From: Dyadobacter sp. CY261
Lineage (GTDB): Bacteria > Bacteroidota > Bacteroidia > Cytophagales > Spirosomataceae
Direction: 5' to 3'
DNA length: 64,000 nt
NCBI RefSeq assembly: GCF_021440085.1
Contig: NZ_JAKCPW010000001.1
Span: 1,488,001 to 1,552,000, forward strand
Positions 25,490-35,182 of this stretch are shown here, one piece after another. The number at the start of each line of letters is the position of its first letter. Positions within the stretch are counted from its first letter, which is position 1. The notes beneath the pieces were generated by a model. It searched no databases. It saw only the letters and a list, made by a program, of their open reading frames with translations, and was not told where the DNA came from. The position numbers and the translations under genes are program-made.

Positions 25490-27196
25490 TTATCTGTCCA
25501 CCGGCACCCATTTGGAGCCGCTGTATTTCAGGACAGGGGTAATCTGGTTTTCATTCGCCTTGGTAAAGTCAAAACCGGAGAGCAAGTACTCTTCGCTGCC
25601 GAATTTCCGCGATTGCAAGCCCGAAGGCAGCTTGTCCTTATACTTGGAAAGCATCCGGCCAAAGAAGAGCAACTGATCATAGCCCTGATAGGAATATACC
25701 GAAGGAAATGTGCTGGTTTTATTATAGTAATTTTTCTGGAATTGACGGATCGTTTCTTTCTCGCGATCCACGTAGTCGGCATCTACAAGCGACAAACGCG
25801 TGCCGTAGCGCGAGAGACGAGCCTGCTGGCTATTGAAGCTTGTAGAAGTCGCTATTACCGGCAGCGTGTTTAATTTCCGGCTATTCAGCACTTCGATCAG
25901 GTTTCCCCCCGATTCGCCGTCCGTCGAGAATAATGCCACATGCGCAGGTTTATTGATTTCAAAAGATGGAACATTGCTCTCCAACCATTCCTTGTCGGGC
26001 TGGATTTTCGCCATAACGGCCACCTTCCCTCCTTTGGCTTTCCATTCGCTTGCATAGGAAGCCGCCATAGCGGAATCCTTCGGCGTATTTCCGTAGTATA
26101 TCACGGTACTCAGCCCTGGCGAAAGCGTCCGCATCCATTGTGCCGCTTTCTGGGTCTGGAAAGCAATAGATGGGTGACCGAGGTAAATGTTGGAACTTGA
26201 TTTAAGCAAGTTAGCGTCTGTCGAAAGCGGGTTTAGCATAATCGCATTGCTACCTGCAACGAAATCCGCGGCCAGCTCGAAAGTACCCGAATATAATGGG
26301 CCAATCACCATGTCGGATAGCTGGAAGTTCTTATTACCGGCGATTGTTTGCATGCTTTTCGCGTCATTGCTAACGTCGTAAGCCCACAGGTTAACAGTGA
26401 TTCCTTCCGTTTGGAGCTGCTCTTTTGCGATTGTCAGGCCGAGGTAATAATCATAGGCAAACTGGTTCGAACGGCGTTTCGAGCTCGCGAATTCATCCAG
26501 ACGGAACGGCAGCAGCACGGCCACATCCAGGTAACCTTTCGTCCATTGCATATCGGACTTCGGTGTGCTGCGCTTAGGCGCTTCTTCTACCTTTTCACTC
26601 TTTTTGAATTTGAACTGCTTGTCGAGCTGCTCGGCATATGCAAGATCGCCCTGCGCAGGTGTACGCGATGACTGTATAGATTGATACACCATCAGCGCAA
26701 TGTCGCGATCGGAAGAATATTGCTTTTGAAGTTCTTTGAGCTTCAGGAAATCATTGATCGCCCCTAAATGATGCTGCTTCAAAGCCTGAATGTCCTTGTT
26801 AAAGGAAGAGTCTTTGATCTTCGCCAACTGATCGAGGCCATCGTTGATCTGCCCGTTCGCCAGACTAATGGAGCCCAGCAGGTAGTAAACGTCATTGATC
26901 TTATTCCAGCCAGGATAGCGGCTTTGCAGTTGGAGCAGCATCGGCCGGGCATCCTTATAGCGCTTCAGCTGGTACGCACTCAATGCATAATAATAATGCG
27001 CATAAGGCGAATAGGCCGTCTTCGCATTCACGCTCGTCATAGGATAGAACTTATCCATCGCAACGGCGTATTTACCTGTTTTATAATCTGCCAGAGCCGA
27101 CCGGTACCGGCTTTCCATCTGCACATCACCCTGCGCGAAGGAAGTTTGGTACAAACCGATCTGGACTGTCAAAATCAAAAAAAAGATAACTTTCAT
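25490..27196 (-). CDS. Exported TPR plus periplasmic-binding-fold protein
   Basis: 568 residues with a signal peptide (MKVIFFLILTVQIGLYQTSFA). Residues 25-170 are TPR-like helices (YRSALADYKTGKYAVAMDKF; AHYYYALSAYQLKRYKDARP). After a linker, residues 215-565 form a type 1 periplasmic binding fold: LDVAVLLPFRLDEF, FAYDYYLGLTIAKEQL, DMVIGPLYSGTFELAADFV and the later VIYYGNTPKDSAMAASYASEW. The nearest analogy is LpoA-type or amino-acid ABC binding proteins; no transporter genes adjoin, so a periplasmic sensor or envelope role is as likely as uptake. It precedes hemL by 19 bp. Confidence 0.8.
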   Translation of the reverse strand: MKVIFFLILTVQIGLYQTSFAQGDVQMESRYRSALADYKTGKYAVAMDKFYPMTSVNAKTAYSPYAHYYYALSAYQLKRYKDARPMLLQLQSRYPGWNKINDVYYLLGSISLANGQINDGLDQLAKIKDSSFNKDIQALKQHHLGAINDFLKLKELQKQYSSDRDIALMVYQSIQSSRTPAQGDLAYAEQLDKQFKFKKSEKVEEAPKRSTPKSDMQWTKGYLDVAVLLPFRLDEFASSKRRSNQFAYDYYLGLTIAKEQLQTEGITVNLWAYDVSNDAKSMQTIAGNKNFQLSDMVIGPLYSGTFELAADFVAGSNAIMLNPLSTDANLLKSSSNIYLGHPSIAFQTQKAAQWMRTLSPGLSTVIYYGNTPKDSAMAASYASEWKAKGGKVAVMAKIQPDKEWLESNVPSFEINKPAHVALFSTDGESGGNLIEVLNSRKLNTLPVIATSTSFNSQQARLSRYGTRLSLVDADYVDREKETIRQFQKNYYNKTSTFPSVYSYQGYDQLLFFGRMLSKYKDKLPSGLQSRKFGSEEYLLSGFDFTKANENQITPVLKYSGSKWVPVDR

Positions 27197-27253
27197 CAGG
27201 ATTCCGGGGTCAAGATTTGGCTGATCTTTGGACTACAAAAATCAGCCCAAAAT

Positions 27254-27291
27254 GGAAAAAAACGGGCAATATCCCAACTGGAACATTGCCC
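27254..27291 (-). terminator. Terminator of yidC
   Basis: GGGCAAT (27264-27270) pairs with ATTGCCC (27285-27291), with further pairing inside. On the minus strand it is followed by TTTTTTT. It lies 26 bp after the yidC stop. Confidence 0.82.
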
Positions 27292-27316
27292 TTTATATTA
27301 CGATCTAAAAACGCTT

Positions 27317-29128
27317 TTATTTCTTTTTAGACTTTTTCTCTAATTCAGCCTGTTTCTTTTTCGCCTCGTCCGCAGCCTGTAACGACTTTTCTAGATACTT
27401 CTGGAATTTGTTCTGCTTCTTCTCGCCGGTGGCGTTTTTCTTGCGGTTTTCTTCAAGGATATTTTTGATTTTATCCTCATTGACAAATCGTTTGATCAGA
27501 AGCTGCTGCGCGATGGTTACGATGTTCGAAACAAAGTAGTAGAACGTCAGACCTGCTGGGAACGAGTTCAGGATAAACATGAACATCAGCGGCATTACGT
27601 AACCCAGCGCCTTCATATTCACCGGTCCTGGCTGCGTTGGCGTGTTCTGATTGTTGTAATAAGCATAACCAATGCTGGACACCGTCATCAGGATCGTGAA
27701 CAAGCTAATGTGGTTACCAATGCCGAAAGGCACAACGAAAGGCAGCTTAAAGAACGAGTCGTAAGTCGAAAGATCGCTTGCCCAAAGGAATGATTGCTGG
27801 CGCAGCTCAATCAGGTTCGGGAAGAGGAAAAAGAGTGAAAACAGGATAGGCATTGTAGCAAGTACAGGCACACATCCGCTCAACGGGCTCACGCCTACCT
27901 GCTGATAAAGCTTCATTTGCTCCTGCTGCTGCTTCGCTACATCGTCCTTGTTCTGTTCGCGGATCTGTTCCAGTTCCGGTCCAAGGATCCGCATTTTCGC
28001 CATGCTGATGTACGATTTGTAGGTCAGCGGCGTCAGCAATGTTTTTACAAATAATACCAATAGAATAATCAGCAAGCCATAATTGCTTACAAATCCTTCC
28101 AACAGGTTGAAAAGCGGAACAAGGACAAACTTGTTGATCGGTTTCAGGAATGCGTAACCCAGGTAAACGTTCTGGTCAAAATTCTCTGCTTTTACCTTAT
28201 CTACAATGTGATATTCGTTCGGGCCGAGGTAGTACTGGAAATTCGCCTCGCCTTTCTGAACAGCGGCTACCGGGATACCGGCCGAAACATTCATATTCTT
28301 AACGATCACTGAATCATCCGGATTCACATTCGCACGTAATACGACGTTGCTGAACGGGTGTTTTTCGGAGATCAGACCCGCTAAAAAGTATTTGTGCTTA
28401 ATAGTGAACCATTTAACCGGATCAGCAGTCTTTTCCTCCTCATTGGCTGTGGGGCTGGTAGCAAGGCTTTTCAGCTCGTCCGTGTAGTAGTTAACAGTAA
28501 CCACCTCACGGTTTTTCTTCATATCGTTTTCAAGTTGCAGCAGGTCGTTGTCCCAGTGGAAGTTCAGCGATTTGTTCGCAGGTAACACGCCATTTGCTTT
28601 GATACCGTAATCAATCACATAACCCGTACCGCGCACCACGTAAGTTTGTTCAACTACCTGGTTGTTTTTCAGTGTCGTACGATAGGTAATTACAGCTGAA
28701 TCCTTCTCCGCGAGCTTTTTGTCCTGTGCATCGGTGGTGAAAAACTGGTCTGTAAGCCTTACATCGCCGGTTTGCGTAGGCAGGTCGATCTGGAAACTGT
28801 TGTGATTTTCAGCAATCAGGTAAAGCGGCTTCTGATCGTAGGTTTTATATTTTTTCAACATTACCTCCTTCATCACCCCACCCTTGTTGGTGAATACCAC
28901 GCGGGTATCCTGGGTTTCGATCACCAGGTCCTTTTGCGGAATGATGGAAGTTGAATCAACTGATTGTGAGGATTTTGGGGTTGAGTCGGAAGCAACCGAA
29001 GCGGCTTTGGGGGCTGCCTTCTTTACTTCTGCTACCGGTGTTGGTTCCACAGGTTTCGGGACCAGTATCTGGTAGCCTATGAGCATCAGCATGATCAATA
29101 CCAGGCCGATTACAAAATTTTTATCCAT
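27317..29128 (-). CDS. yidC: Membrane protein insertase YidC
   Basis: 603 residues with the Gram-negative YidC plan. An N-terminal anchor (MDKNFVIGLVLIMLMLIGYQI) is followed by a Pro/Ala/Ser linker and a large periplasmic beta domain (about 55-345). Then comes the conserved insertase core: LLEGFVSNYGLLIILLVLFVKTLLTPLTYKSYISMAKM (in part), PEL.QI.EQNKDD coiled loop, SPLSGCVPVLATMPILFSLFFLFP, and the last helices around MPLMFMFILNSFPAGLTFYYF. The tail is Lys-rich, as in many YidC proteins that touch ribosomes. It inserts inner-membrane proteins with or without SecYEG. It follows pyrG on the same strand. Confidence 0.97.
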   Translation of the reverse strand: MDKNFVIGLVLIMLMLIGYQILVPKPVEPTPVAEVKKAAPKAASVASDSTPKSSQSVDSTSIIPQKDLVIETQDTRVVFTNKGGVMKEVMLKKYKTYDQKPLYLIAENHNSFQIDLPTQTGDVRLTDQFFTTDAQDKKLAEKDSAVITYRTTLKNNQVVEQTYVVRGTGYVIDYGIKANGVLPANKSLNFHWDNDLLQLENDMKKNREVVTVNYYTDELKSLATSPTANEEEKTADPVKWFTIKHKYFLAGLISEKHPFSNVVLRANVNPDDSVIVKNMNVSAGIPVAAVQKGEANFQYYLGPNEYHIVDKVKAENFDQNVYLGYAFLKPINKFVLVPLFNLLEGFVSNYGLLIILLVLFVKTLLTPLTYKSYISMAKMRILGPELEQIREQNKDDVAKQQQEQMKLYQQVGVSPLSGCVPVLATMPILFSLFFLFPNLIELRQQSFLWASDLSTYDSFFKLPFVVPFGIGNHISLFTILMTVSSIGYAYYNNQNTPTQPGPVNMKALGYVMPLMFMFILNSFPAGLTFYYFVSNIVTIAQQLLIKRFVNEDKIKNILEENRKKNATGEKKQNKFQKYLEKSLQAADEAKKKQAELEKKSKKK

Positions 29129-29171
29129 TATTTACTTTAATTGTTGGAAATAGTATACCGCAAAGGGTCGG

Positions 29172-29179
29172 CAAAGGTA
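29172..29179 (-). promoter_or_regulatory. Possible yidC promoter -7 element
   Basis: The minus strand reads TACCTTTG, an exact TAnnTTTG match, 43 bp upstream of the yidC ATG. No clear -33 TTTG is present, so the call is tentative. Confidence 0.4.
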
Positions 29180-29204
29180 ACAAGAAATTTTTCTTGTCAC
29201 CTTT
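29173..29204 (-). terminator. Hairpin between pyrG and yidC
   Basis: AAAGGTAACAAGAAA (29173-29187) pairs with TTTCTTGTCACCTTT (29190-29204) with one mismatch. It lies 10 bp after the pyrG stop. It lacks a distal T run on the minus strand, so it may be a weak terminator or stabilising stem. Confidence 0.45.
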
Positions 29205-29213
29205 AAATTGTGA

Positions 29214-30878
29214 TTAGTGGGAAACCGGGTTCAATGTTTCAACCGACCTTTTTTGCAATGAGTAAGTCAGCGCAGCAGCTACAAAATGAACGAAGATCGG
29301 GTGCGGGTTCATTACTGTGCTTTTCAGCTCCGGGTGGAACTGTACACCTATGTAGAACGGATGCGAAGGCAGCTCGACCATTTCAACCAGGTTGTTGTCC
29401 GGATTGATACCCGTCGCAATAAGACCTTTTTCATCGAATTCTTTCAGGTATTTATTATTGAACTCGTAGCGGTGACGGTGACGCTCGCTAATATTGGTTT
29501 TACCATAAATTTTGTGAGCCAATGAATCCTTTTTGATCCGGCAAGGGTAAGCGCCTAGACGCATCGTTCCGCCTTTATTGGAAACATCTTTTTGGTCTTT
29601 CATCAAGTGGATCACCGGATGGTCGGTAGCGGTATCCATTTCAACTGAATGCGCATTTTCCCAGCCTACGACGTTACGTGCGTATTCGATTACGGCCATT
29701 TGCATACCCAGACAAATCCCAAAGAAAGGAATGTTGTTCTCACGCACATATTGGATCGCCGCGATCTTGCCCTCGATACCACGCTCGCCGAAACCCGGTG
29801 CTACGAGCACACCATCGAGGTTTTCCAGTTTTTCTACCGTATTCTCGGCAGTAAGGCTTTCCGAATGGATCCATTCGATATTCACCTTGCATTCGTTGGC
29901 AGCGCCGGCGTGAATAAACGACTCGACGATTGATTTATAAGCATCGTGCAGCTCTACGTATTTACCTACCAGACCAATGCGGACGGAGTCGACCGGGTTT
30001 TTCAGTCTCGAAAGGAATGTCTTCCACGAATCGAGGTCCACATCCTTGTCATTGTAAATGTCGAGCATGTATAATGCACGCTGATCAAGTCTTTCTTTCA
30101 GCATGAGCAGAGGCACTGCGTAAATCGTATCGGCGTCCATGGCTTCAATCACCGAGTTGACCTGTACGTTACAGAACAACGCAATTTTCTTGCGGATGTC
30201 ATAAGGCAATGGATGCTCCGTGCGGCACACGAGGATGTCGGGCTGGATGCCCGATTCCTGCAACATTCTCACCGAGTGCTGCGTTGGCTTCGTTTTCAGC
30301 TCTCCTGCCGAGTTCAGGTAAGGGATCAATGTCAAATGGATAACCAGTGTATCCTGATGGTCCATTTCGAATTTCACCTGACGAACCGCTTCCAGGAACG
30401 GCAGTGACTCGATATCCCCTACGCAACCTCCAATTTCCGTAATCACAATGTCGTAATCGCCGGATTGACCCAGCAACAGCATGTTTCTTTTCAGTTCGTC
30501 CGTAATATGTGGAACAACCTGTACAGTCTTTCCAAGAAAGTCGCCGCGACGCTCGGCCGTGATAACGTTGTGGTAGATACGCCCGGTGGTAACATTATTG
30601 GCCTGCGAGGTCCGAACGTTCAAAAAACGCTCGTAATGCCCCAAATCCAGGTCAGTTTCAGCCCCGTCATCCGTTACGTAGCATTCCCCATGCTCGTAAG
30701 GATTCATGGTACCCGGATCGATGTTCAGGTACGGATCGAATTTCTGGATAGTTACTGAGAGCCCTCTGGCTTGTAGTAGTTTAGCTAGTGATGAGGCAAT
30801 GATTCCCTTGCCAAGTGAAGATGTAACACCGCCCGTAACGAAAATGTACTTAGCGGTCTTTCGTGCTTTGGAAGCCAT
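29214..30878 (-). CDS. pyrG: CTP synthase
   Basis: 554 residues from the ATG at 30878, which begins MASKARKTAKYIFVTGGVTS; 12 extra residues to 30914 are unlike the family. The N-terminal amidoligase domain (KYIFVTGGVTSSLGKGI, CYVTDDGAETDLDLGHYERF in part) makes CTP from UTP and ATP. The C-terminal class I glutamine amidotransferase domain (about 290-535) supplies ammonia, with the nucleophile Cys in FFGICLGMQMAVIEYARN and the histidine in GVQFHPELKS. It catalyses the last step of pyrimidine nucleotide synthesis. yidC follows 85 bp downstream. Confidence 0.97.
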   Translation of the reverse strand: MASKARKTAKYIFVTGGVTSSLGKGIIASSLAKLLQARGLSVTIQKFDPYLNIDPGTMNPYEHGECYVTDDGAETDLDLGHYERFLNVRTSQANNVTTGRIYHNVITAERRGDFLGKTVQVVPHITDELKRNMLLLGQSGDYDIVITEIGGCVGDIESLPFLEAVRQVKFEMDHQDTLVIHLTLIPYLNSAGELKTKPTQHSVRMLQESGIQPDILVCRTEHPLPYDIRKKIALFCNVQVNSVIEAMDADTIYAVPLLMLKERLDQRALYMLDIYNDKDVDLDSWKTFLSRLKNPVDSVRIGLVGKYVELHDAYKSIVESFIHAGAANECKVNIEWIHSESLTAENTVEKLENLDGVLVAPGFGERGIEGKIAAIQYVRENNIPFFGICLGMQMAVIEYARNVVGWENAHSVEMDTATDHPVIHLMKDQKDVSNKGGTMRLGAYPCRIKKDSLAHKIYGKTNISERHRHRYEFNNKYLKEFDEKGLIATGINPDNNLVEMVELPSHPFYIGVQFHPELKSTVMNPHPIFVHFVAAALTYSLQKRSVETLNPVSH

Positions 30879-31262
30879 AAGACTTTGCTTTTTTTCTATG
30901 ATTACGGGATACAAAGATACAGGATTATTAGAAGAATCTAAGCAGGCCCTGTTTAAATATTTGACTGGGAAACAGTAAGCGCCTGGAAGTCTGGGAAGTA
31001 ATAAAATATAATTTTTTCCTGCCCGACGTGCTGCAAATGCACTTTTATGTAGTAAAGTATAGGGTTAACCGGCTTGATAAAATGGGGATTTTTTTCTGTA
31101 AAAAAATATGGCCGGGTAATTTATATTTTCAAACAAAACTTCACCTTCGGCTGCATATCGTCAAATGCATTGAACAACATATAAAATAAGGTAACCAAAG
31201 ACTTTTGCAGAACTTAAATTTCTATTTTGCAAAAATTCCAAACCTACATAACCTCTTAAAAA
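30879..31262. other. Divergent intergenic region pyrG / PIG-L gene
   Basis: 384 bp, AT-rich, no ORF of substance. It must hold both promoters. The nearest to a plus-strand -7 element is TATATTTTC near 31121; a run TTTTTTTCTGTAAAAAAA near 31090 can fold into a small stem. Nothing else was recognised. Confidence 0.5.
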
Positions 31263-32162
31263 ATGATCAGAAAATTTCTGCTCCTGCCTGCATTGCTTTG
31301 GTGCGGCGTTGCCTCATTTGCCCAGAACACGGGCGACGCAAAGAAACCGCTCAATATTATCGTCTTTGGCGCCCACCCCGATGACTGTGATCTCGGTGCC
31401 GGCGGCATCGCTTCTATTTATTCCTCCATGGGCCACAAAGTAAAGTTCGTTTCGCTTACCAACGGCGACAAAGGACACCAGGACATTGGCGGCGGAGAAT
31501 TGGCTAATCGCCGCTATAAAGAAGCACAGGAAGCTGCACGCCGCTGGGGTATCCAATACGACATTCTCGACAACCACGACGGCGAGCTCTTTCCTACGCT
31601 CGAAAACCGCCTGGCCGTGATCCGCAAAATCCGCGAATGGAATGCGGACGTGGTCATTGCACCCCGCACAAACGACTACCACCCCGATCACCGCAATACA
31701 GGCATTGTCGTTCAGGATGCTGCATATATGGTAATCGTCCCCAACATGCTCAGCAGTGTCCCGCCATTGACAAAGAATCCCGTGTTTCTCTATTTCCGCG
31801 ACCGTTTCCAACGACCAAACCCATTTCGTCCTGATATCGCAATTGACATCACCGAAAATCTTGCTAAAAAAGTGGAAGGACTGGATGCACACGTTTCCCA
31901 ATTTTATGAGTGGCTCCCCTGGACAAGCGGAGATCTTGCTAACGTTCCCAAAGACGTCACCGAGCGTAGAAAATGGCTGCTGACATCCATGGAAAAACGC
32001 TCGTCTGTGAACCCGGAAATCAAGCAATCGCTTGACAAATGGTACGGCACAGAGAAGGCCGCACAGGTGAAATATGTCGAAGTTTTTGAGATTACAGAGT
32101 ATGGAAAACAACCGAATGCAGAGGAAGTAAGGAGGTTGTTTCCAATGCTCCCGAAACTTTAA
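31263..32162 (+). CDS. Exported PIG-L family deacetylase
   Basis: 299 residues with a signal peptide (MIRKFLLLPALLWCGVASFA, cleaved before QNTG). The zinc site of the PIG-L/LmbE family is clear: AHPDD (37-41) near the N-terminus of the fold and DYHPDHRNTG further on. The family removes N-acetyl groups from GlcNAc-type sugars or thiol-sugar conjugates. Because this copy is exported, a polysaccharide or glycolipid in the periplasm is a more likely substrate than bacillithiol precursors (inference). Its stop codon lies in the left arm of a 20-bp inverted repeat that separates it from convergent nspC. Confidence 0.88.
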   Translation: MIRKFLLLPALLWCGVASFAQNTGDAKKPLNIIVFGAHPDDCDLGAGGIASIYSSMGHKVKFVSLTNGDKGHQDIGGGELANRRYKEAQEAARRWGIQYDILDNHDGELFPTLENRLAVIRKIREWNADVVIAPRTNDYHPDHRNTGIVVQDAAYMVIVPNMLSSVPPLTKNPVFLYFRDRFQRPNPFRPDIAIDITENLAKKVEGLDAHVSQFYEWLPWTSGDLANVPKDVTERRKWLLTSMEKRSSVNPEIKQSLDKWYGTEKAAQVKYVEVFEITEYGKQPNAEEVRRLFPMLPKL

Positions 32163-32234
32163 TTTTGAATGACCGAATGACCGAATGATTGGATGAAATT
32201 ACTCAGTCATTCAATCATTCGGTCATTCAAAATT
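32161..32234. repeat. 20-bp inverted repeat of a GAATGACC array
   Basis: AATTTTGAATGACCGAATGA (32161-32180) is perfectly complementary to 32215-32234. Copies of GAATGACC/GAATGATT fill the space between the arms. The left arm begins inside the TAA stop of the PIG-L gene. It probably acts as a two-way terminator between convergent genes. Confidence 0.8.
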
Positions 32235-32301
32235 ATTAGGACATTTCCACGAATCACTTCAAGCAAAAAAGTAACCGTTATTGCAAATTCGTTTACTCTT
32301 A

Positions 32302-33459
32302 CTACGATAACCGATCTTTGAAGCTTTCATATCCGTACGATCGGATGAGTTGAAAATCCTGCTCACTTTTCCACATCCCAATGGAAGGTAAATTAACGCC
32401 GTTAAATGTTGTGGTCTTTACCATGGTGTAGTGGATCATATCCTCAAATATGATTTTATCACCAATTTCCAGCGGCTTGTCAAAGGAGTAATCTCCCATG
32501 TAGTCGCCTGCCAGACAGGTCATTCCTCCCATTCTGTAAGTCGGTTTGCCGGGCTCCGGTTCCTGGTAAGCGCCGCGAATGACGGGCTTGTAGGGCATCT
32601 CCAGCGTGTCTGGCATGTGGGCTGCAAAAGAGGTGTCCAGAATGGCTACATCTATGCCTTGGCTGTCGAGCACGTCGAGTACTGTGGCGTACAATACTCC
32701 GGTGCGCCAGGCGATAGCCGAACCGGGTTCCAGGATCACTTCCAGATTGTACTTCTCCTTGATAGTACTAACTAATTTAATTAGCTTGCTAATGTCGTAT
32801 CCTTCCCTTGTCATCAGGTGGCCGCCGCCCATGTTGAGCCACTTGGCCTGATGCAGCAGATCGCTGAACCTGGCTTCCAATGCTTCGAGTGTGCGCTCCA
32901 GCGTGTCGGAGCCATTTTCGCAGAGCGTATGAAAGTGAATGCCGTCGATCCCTGAGGGAAGCTCGTCGGGTAGTTTGTCGCGTGTTACGCCAAGGCGTGA
33001 TCCTGGTACGCATGGGTTATACATGTCGGTCTCCACCTCGGAGTACTGCGGATTTACCCGAATGCCGCACGACAAGGTCTTGTCAGGATTGGCTGCCTTG
33101 TATGCCTCTACCCTACTTTGAAATCGCTCCCACTGGCTCAGCGAATTGAATGTAATGTGGCTGCTGCGTTGCATAATCTCTTCAAACTCGCTATCGAGGT
33201 ATGCAGGCATGTATGTATGCGACTGGTAGCCCATGAAATCATTGATGAGTTTTACTTCATTCAGTGAACTGGCCGTCGCCCCCGAGAGGTATTCCTTCAC
33301 GATCGGGAATGCGCTGTACATGGAAAACCCTTTAAGCGCGAGGATGATCTTACATCCCGCCGCCTTCTGCACCGAGTCGATGAGTTCGAGGTTTTTTCGG
33401 AGCAATTCCTCTTCCAGAATGAAACACGGGGACGGTATTTCTTTAAAATCGATGGGCAT
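32302..33459 (-). CDS. nspC: Carboxynorspermidine/carboxyspermidine decarboxylase
   Basis: 385 residues of the alanine-racemase-fold PLP decarboxylase group. The PLP lysine is K43 in IILALKGFSMYS. Other family blocks are GIRVNPQYSEVETDMYNPC, GIHFHTLCENGSD, LNMGGGHLMT, VILEPGSAIAWRTG and TCLAGDYMGDYSF. The enzyme decarboxylates carboxyspermidine to spermidine in the route that replaces SAM decarboxylase in many Bacteroidota. The partner dehydrogenase gene is not in the window. The gene is convergent with the PIG-L gene and divergent from the exonuclease gene. Confidence 0.93.
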   Translation of the reverse strand: MPIDFKEIPSPCFILEEELLRKNLELIDSVQKAAGCKIILALKGFSMYSAFPIVKEYLSGATASSLNEVKLINDFMGYQSHTYMPAYLDSEFEEIMQRSSHITFNSLSQWERFQSRVEAYKAANPDKTLSCGIRVNPQYSEVETDMYNPCVPGSRLGVTRDKLPDELPSGIDGIHFHTLCENGSDTLERTLEALEARFSDLLHQAKWLNMGGGHLMTREGYDISKLIKLVSTIKEKYNLEVILEPGSAIAWRTGVLYATVLDVLDSQGIDVAILDTSFAAHMPDTLEMPYKPVIRGAYQEPEPGKPTYRMGGMTCLAGDYMGDYSFDKPLEIGDKIIFEDMIHYTMVKTTTFNGVNLPSIGMWKSEQDFQLIRSYGYESFKDRLS

Positions 33460-33582
33460 TTGTTATAAATCAGTGTTTGTGGGATCTTCTTGCATGCAAT
33501 GATTGCATAATTTTGTACACAAAACTATAAGTTTGAGTTTCCAAATCATGACCATTTTTCTAACATCCCCGCCAACCTGCCT

Positions 33583-34170
33583 ATGTCCTTCCTTGTTTTA
33601 GATATCGAAATGACCGGACCAGAGCCGGGCTGGAACGAGATTATCCAGATCGGTGCGGAGTTTTTCGACGACAACTGGCGGTCTCTGGGGACATATCTGC
33701 AAAACGTCTATCCCGAAAACGAGGAGGCATTTTCCGTGAAATCTGAGGAAGTACACGGTCTGTCGCTCGGCGACCTGGAAGACGCGCCGATGATCTACGA
33801 TGTGCTTCCGGAGTTCGAAAAGTGGATCAAAAAGCTCAATATGGGCAAACCTAGCCTCGCAAATGTTATTATTTGCGGGCAGAGCGTAATCAACGATATC
33901 AACTTCCTCCGTTTCGCCTATCGGAACGAGAAAATGAAATGGGGCTTCTCCAACAAGCAGCTCGACCTGCATACCGTCTCCTATTTATTCTTCCAAATCC
34001 TCGAAAAAAACGGCAAACAGGTCCCACGTTCATTGAGCCTCGGGTCGGTGGCGAGCTACTTCGGTTTCGAGCGTGAGGAGGAAACGCACAATGCATTGGA
34101 AGACGCGCGCCTTACTGCCAAATGTTTTAAAGAATTCTTCAAGCTCATCGACCAGGTCAAACTAGCATGA
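33583..34170 (+). CDS. DEDDh 3'-5' exonuclease
   Basis: 195 residues with the DnaQ-like exonuclease motifs: Exo I LVLDIEMTG with D7 and E9, Exo II around VIICGQSVINDINFLR, and Exo III ETHNALEDARLTAKCF with the catalytic His and Asp. It lacks the polymerase-binding extensions of the epsilon subunit and has the size of oligoribonuclease or RNase T relatives. The substrate, short RNA or DNA ends, cannot be decided from sequence. Its TGA overlaps the start of the bestrophin gene by 4 bp (ATGA), so the two are coupled. Confidence 0.87.
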   Translation: MSFLVLDIEMTGPEPGWNEIIQIGAEFFDDNWRSLGTYLQNVYPENEEAFSVKSEEVHGLSLGDLEDAPMIYDVLPEFEKWIKKLNMGKPSLANVIICGQSVINDINFLRFAYRNEKMKWGFSNKQLDLHTVSYLFFQILEKNGKQVPRSLSLGSVASYFGFEREEETHNALEDARLTAKCFKEFFKLIDQVKLA

Positions 34171-35048
34171 TCGACTATAATCCCAAAGATTGGTTCCGTT
34201 ACATATTCTATTTCCAAAAGGCAGACACGGTACGCAAACTGGCGCCGATGATCTTTACGATGGCCGTCTATTCAACCGTTGTCGCCTACTTTATTATTGT
34301 ACATTTCAAAATCAGCGAAAACAACGACCTCAAAAACATCTCGCTGATGCACTCGCTGCTGGGCTTTGTGATATCGATGTTGCTTGTATTCCGGACAAAC
34401 ACCGCTTACGATCGCTGGTGGGAAGGCCGGAAGCAATGGGGCTCGCTCATGAATGGCAGCCGCAACCTGGCCCTGAAGATAGCTGGGTTACTTGGCCCGG
34501 AGCACGTCGCTGAGCGTGAGTTTTTCATGAAAATGATCCCCAATTACGCACTCTCCCTCAAAAACCATTTACGCAATCGCTACGTCGCCGAGGATTTTGA
34601 GGATACGACATTATATAAGAAGTCATCACTCATCACCGCCGACCATATCCCTAACCAGATTGCCGCGGCGCTGTTTGCCAAAGTGATCGAATTACAGCGG
34701 AAAGGTGTGTTGCTACCCGAGCATACGATATTGCTGAACCATGAGCTGGAAGGGTTTACGAATATCTGCGGTGCTTGCGAACGGATTAAGAATACACCCA
34801 TACCACTGTCTTACAGTTCTTTTATCAAGAAGTTCATCTTTATTTATTGCCTCACGCTGCCGATCGGATACGTGTTCAGCCTGCATTTCCTCGTCGTGCC
34901 GTTCGTGATGTTCGTGTTTTATATTCTTGCGAGCCTGGAAGTGATCGCGGAGGAAATCGAGGATCCTTTCGGCGAGGACAGCAACGATTTGCCGGTCGAC
35001 CGAATTTGCAAGGGCATCCACACATCTGCTTACGCACTGCTTAAATAG
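34167..35048 (+). CDS. Bestrophin family ion channel (UPF0187)
   Basis: 293 residues with the bacterial bestrophin pattern: an N-terminal WFRYIFYFQKADTVRKLAPM, a TM helix (25-48), TM2 with LLGFVISMLLVFRTNTAYDRWWEGRKQW (in part), the signature RTNTAYDRWWEGR, then a pair of C-terminal helices (about 225-265), and the acidic EEIEDPFGEDSNDLP that corresponds to the Ca2+ clasp region of animal bestrophins. The family forms pentameric anion or cation channels. It is coupled to the exonuclease gene by a 4-bp overlap; no functional link is known to me. Confidence 0.9.
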   Translation: MIDYNPKDWFRYIFYFQKADTVRKLAPMIFTMAVYSTVVAYFIIVHFKISENNDLKNISLMHSLLGFVISMLLVFRTNTAYDRWWEGRKQWGSLMNGSRNLALKIAGLLGPEHVAEREFFMKMIPNYALSLKNHLRNRYVAEDFEDTTLYKKSSLITADHIPNQIAAALFAKVIELQRKGVLLPEHTILLNHELEGFTNICGACERIKNTPIPLSYSSFIKKFIFIYCLTLPIGYVFSLHFLVVPFVMFVFYILASLEVIAEEIEDPFGEDSNDLPVDRICKGIHTSAYALLK

Positions 35049-35182
35049 GGACAAACACCGCAAAAAATTAGAAAGTGGTTAGAAACTTATTAAAATCAAA
35101 ATTTTTTACGGGATTTTCATAAGTGCATTTTTTACAGTGTTCTGAGCAATTTTTAAAACTTTTTACAAAAAGGCCTTGCTAA

